Notes under the pieces: generated by a model | The model's database searches: none | What the model saw: the letters and a program-made list of their open reading frames with translations, nothing else | Told to the model about the DNA's origin: nothing | Program-made: the position numbers and the translations under genes | Assembly: GCF_900187375.1 (NCBI RefSeq) | Contig: NZ_FYEW01000001.1 | Location: 2,356,001-2,420,000, forward strand | Reading direction: 5' to 3' | Origin: Hymenobacter gelipurpurascens | GTDB taxonomy: Bacteria; Bacteroidota; Bacteroidia; Cytophagales; Hymenobacteraceae | Length of the DNA: 64,000 nt | Shown here: in pieces, positions 62,615 to 64,000 of the stretch | Position numbering within the stretch: the first letter of the stretch is position 1 | Layout of the letters: the number at the start of each line of letters is the position of its first letter

Positions 62615-64000
62615 ATGAGCCCCCAGTCTGCTACCATTTCTACTACCGATGACCGCTTGGCGGACACCGACATCACGGACGCTATTGAACTGCTGTTTCT
62701 GCTGCAGAAAGGGGTGACTTCCCAACTCATTGATGTGCGGACCCACGAAGGTATTGTGGAGCTGACTGGTTTCACGAGTTGCCTGCTTTCGCGAGAACGG
62801 GCCGAGGAAATGGCCAAAGCCGTGCGCGGCGTGCGCGGCGTCATCAACGAGCTTGAAATCCGGACTCCTGATATTCCGGACGAGGAGCTGCTGCACAGCG
62901 TGGAGCAGGCCCTGAAGCAGGACCCTGCCACCCGGGAGTATAACGTGCGCTGCCAGGCTTGCGAAGGCCGCGTGACGGTGGAAGGCACGCTTCAATCGTG
63001 GGCGGAGCAGCAGTTGGTGCTGCAGGTGCTGAAGAGCGTGCGCGGCGTACGCGAAATCGAGAAACGCCTCAACACCCGCGACGAGGACGTGACCAATTCC
63101 GACAAGGAAATTAAGACCCAGCTCCTGGAGCTGCTGGAATGGGATATTCGTGTAAAGCCCGACCTGATTACCATTCAGGTAAACCAGGGCGTGGTTACCC
63201 TGACCGGCACCGTAGGCACCCCCACCGAGCACGACCGGGTGGTGGCCACCGCGTATCTGGTAGGAGCTACGCAGGTAGATGCGAGCAACCTGTTTGTGGC
63301 GCAGTGGGCCATGGAAAAAACCTTGCGCCGCCAGCAGTTCACCGTCAAGGCCGACGAAGAAGTGGCCCAGGCCGTGCGCGATATTCTCAGCCACGATCCG
63401 CGCGTGCGCGCGTTCAACCCTATTGTGCATGTGCGCGAAGGCGTGGTTACGCTGGCAGGCACCGTGAGTAATCTGCGCGCCCGGCAAGCCGCCGAGCAGG
63501 ATGCTTACAACGTGGTGGGCGTACGGGAGGTGCACAACCTGCTGCTGGTGCGCATCTACCTTCCCTCCCCCGATGCCAGCATCAAGCAGCATATCCGGGC
63601 AGTGCTGGCGGCCGATGCCTACGTAGGCCAGTACAACTTCCGGGTGAACGTGAGCAACGGCAAGGCGCACCTGTACGGCACCGTTTGCTCCCACTACGAC
63701 CAGCAGCGGGCCGCCGATCTGGCCTCGAGCGTGCTGGGGGTGGTAGAGCTGATCAACTGGACACAGGTGGGGGCTTCCCGCGAGGTTGTATTGACTAAAG
63801 CGGCCTCTATCAGTAGCAAAACCACCACGCCCCCGGCCAGCCTCGACCCCGACCAAGTGCTGGAACAGCGCCTGCGCAACCGCTACTATTGGTCGGCGCT
63901 GCTGCACAACCAGGAGATTGACCTGACGGTGCGCAAGGGCCGCGTGACGCTTACCGGCACGGTAGATTCTCGTCTGGAACGCCAGCAGGCCGCCACCGAA
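62615..64000 (+). CDS. Multi-BON-domain protein (partial, continues beyond window)
   Basis: An ATG at 62615 opens a frame that runs 462 codons to the window edge without a stop. It has no signal peptide. The protein is a chain of BON modules, each an alternating helix-strand unit ending in a G-x-V-x-L-x-G-x-V strand. Examples are EGIVELTGFTSCLLSRERAE near residue 49, GRVTVEGTLQSWAEQQ near 116, GVVTLTGTVGTPTEHDR near 194, GVVTLAGTVSNLRARQAAE near 276 and GRVTLTGTVDSRLERQQAA at the edge, with a weaker copy near 355 (HLYGTVCSHYDQQ). At least six copies are visible. BON proteins of the OsmY type act in envelope stress, but a cytosolic multi-BON protein is unlike them. Function unknown. Confidence 0.88.
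   Translation, partial: MSPQSATISTTDDRLADTDITDAIELLFLLQKGVTSQLIDVRTHEGIVELTGFTSCLLSRERAEEMAKAVRGVRGVINELEIRTPDIPDEELLHSVEQALKQDPATREYNVRCQACEGRVTVEGTLQSWAEQQLVLQVLKSVRGVREIEKRLNTRDEDVTNSDKEIKTQLLELLEWDIRVKPDLITIQVNQGVVTLTGTVGTPTEHDRVVATAYLVGATQVDASNLFVAQWAMEKTLRRQQFTVKADEEVAQAVRDILSHDPRVRAFNPIVHVREGVVTLAGTVSNLRARQAAEQDAYNVVGVREVHNLLLVRIYLPSPDASIKQHIRAVLAADAYVGQYNFRVNVSNGKAHLYGTVCSHYDQQRAADLASSVLGVVELINWTQVGASREVVLTKAASISSKTTTPPASLDPDQVLEQRLRNRYYWSALLHNQEIDLTVRKGRVTLTGTVDSRLERQQAATE

Noticed and set aside
62564..63907. 447-codon minus-strand ORF
   Set aside because: Antisense to the multi-BON gene; His/Gln/Gly-rich translation with no domain.

Overview
The window is about 64 kb of a moderately GC-rich Bacteroidota chromosome, most likely a Hymenobacter-like member of the Cytophagales. 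The genus is inferred; the phylum is well supported. Evidence for the phylum: a secreted beta-helix protein with a type IX secretion sorting tail, two Oar-like TonB-dependent receptors with carboxypeptidase-type N-terminal domains, TAnnTTTG promoter boxes, a short-LID adenylate kinase, and a REC-CRP fusion regulator. The word TAGGCC/GGCCTA is strikingly over-represented throughout.

Left part (1-5.7 kb, minus strand): housekeeping genes hpt, adk and obg (obg runs off the left edge), preceded by the membrane pyrophosphatase hppA and an M42 aminopeptidase.

Polysaccharide region (about 5.8-39.9 kb): a secreted TPR-like protein and an unrecognised polytopic membrane protein, then thirteen glycosyltransferases, a Wzx-type flippase, a PglK/MsbA-like ABC exporter, and several nucleotide-sugar modules. 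The modules are: (a) a GtrB-like transferase coupled to a WecE transaminase; (b) a VioA-like transaminase, a WbqC-family protein, a DegT-like PLP protein and a GNAT acyltransferase; (c) FdtA ketoisomerase, a WecD-like GNAT, a second GtrB-like transferase and FdtB transaminase; (d) Ugd and Uxs, which together make UDP-xylose; and asparagine synthase. An IS graveyard (30.57-31.86 kb) separates modules b and c; in it an IS630-family and an IS3-family pseudogene are fused head to head. Three modules need dTDP-4-keto-6-deoxyglucose, yet rmlA/rmlB, an initiating phosphoglycosyltransferase and Wza/Wzc are absent from the window.

Middle (40-50 kb): an acyl-CoA-binding protein and a GlcD-like FAD oxidase converge on an elaborate shared terminator. 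A possibly leaderless NlpC/P60 lipoprotein follows, then two tandem TonB-dependent receptors with nearly identical N-termini and promoters, then tRNA-Ala(GGC).

Right part (50-64 kb): cysE-cysK (cysteine synthesis), a cupin, the T9SS beta-helix protein, a thioredoxin-like protein without CXXC, and a PAS-PAS histidine kinase overlapping its REC-CRP regulator. A REP/MITE-like inverted repeat follows, then a galactonate (De Ley-Doudoroff) operon (KDPGal-type aldolase, DgoD, DgoK) and a multi-BON-domain protein that runs off the right edge.
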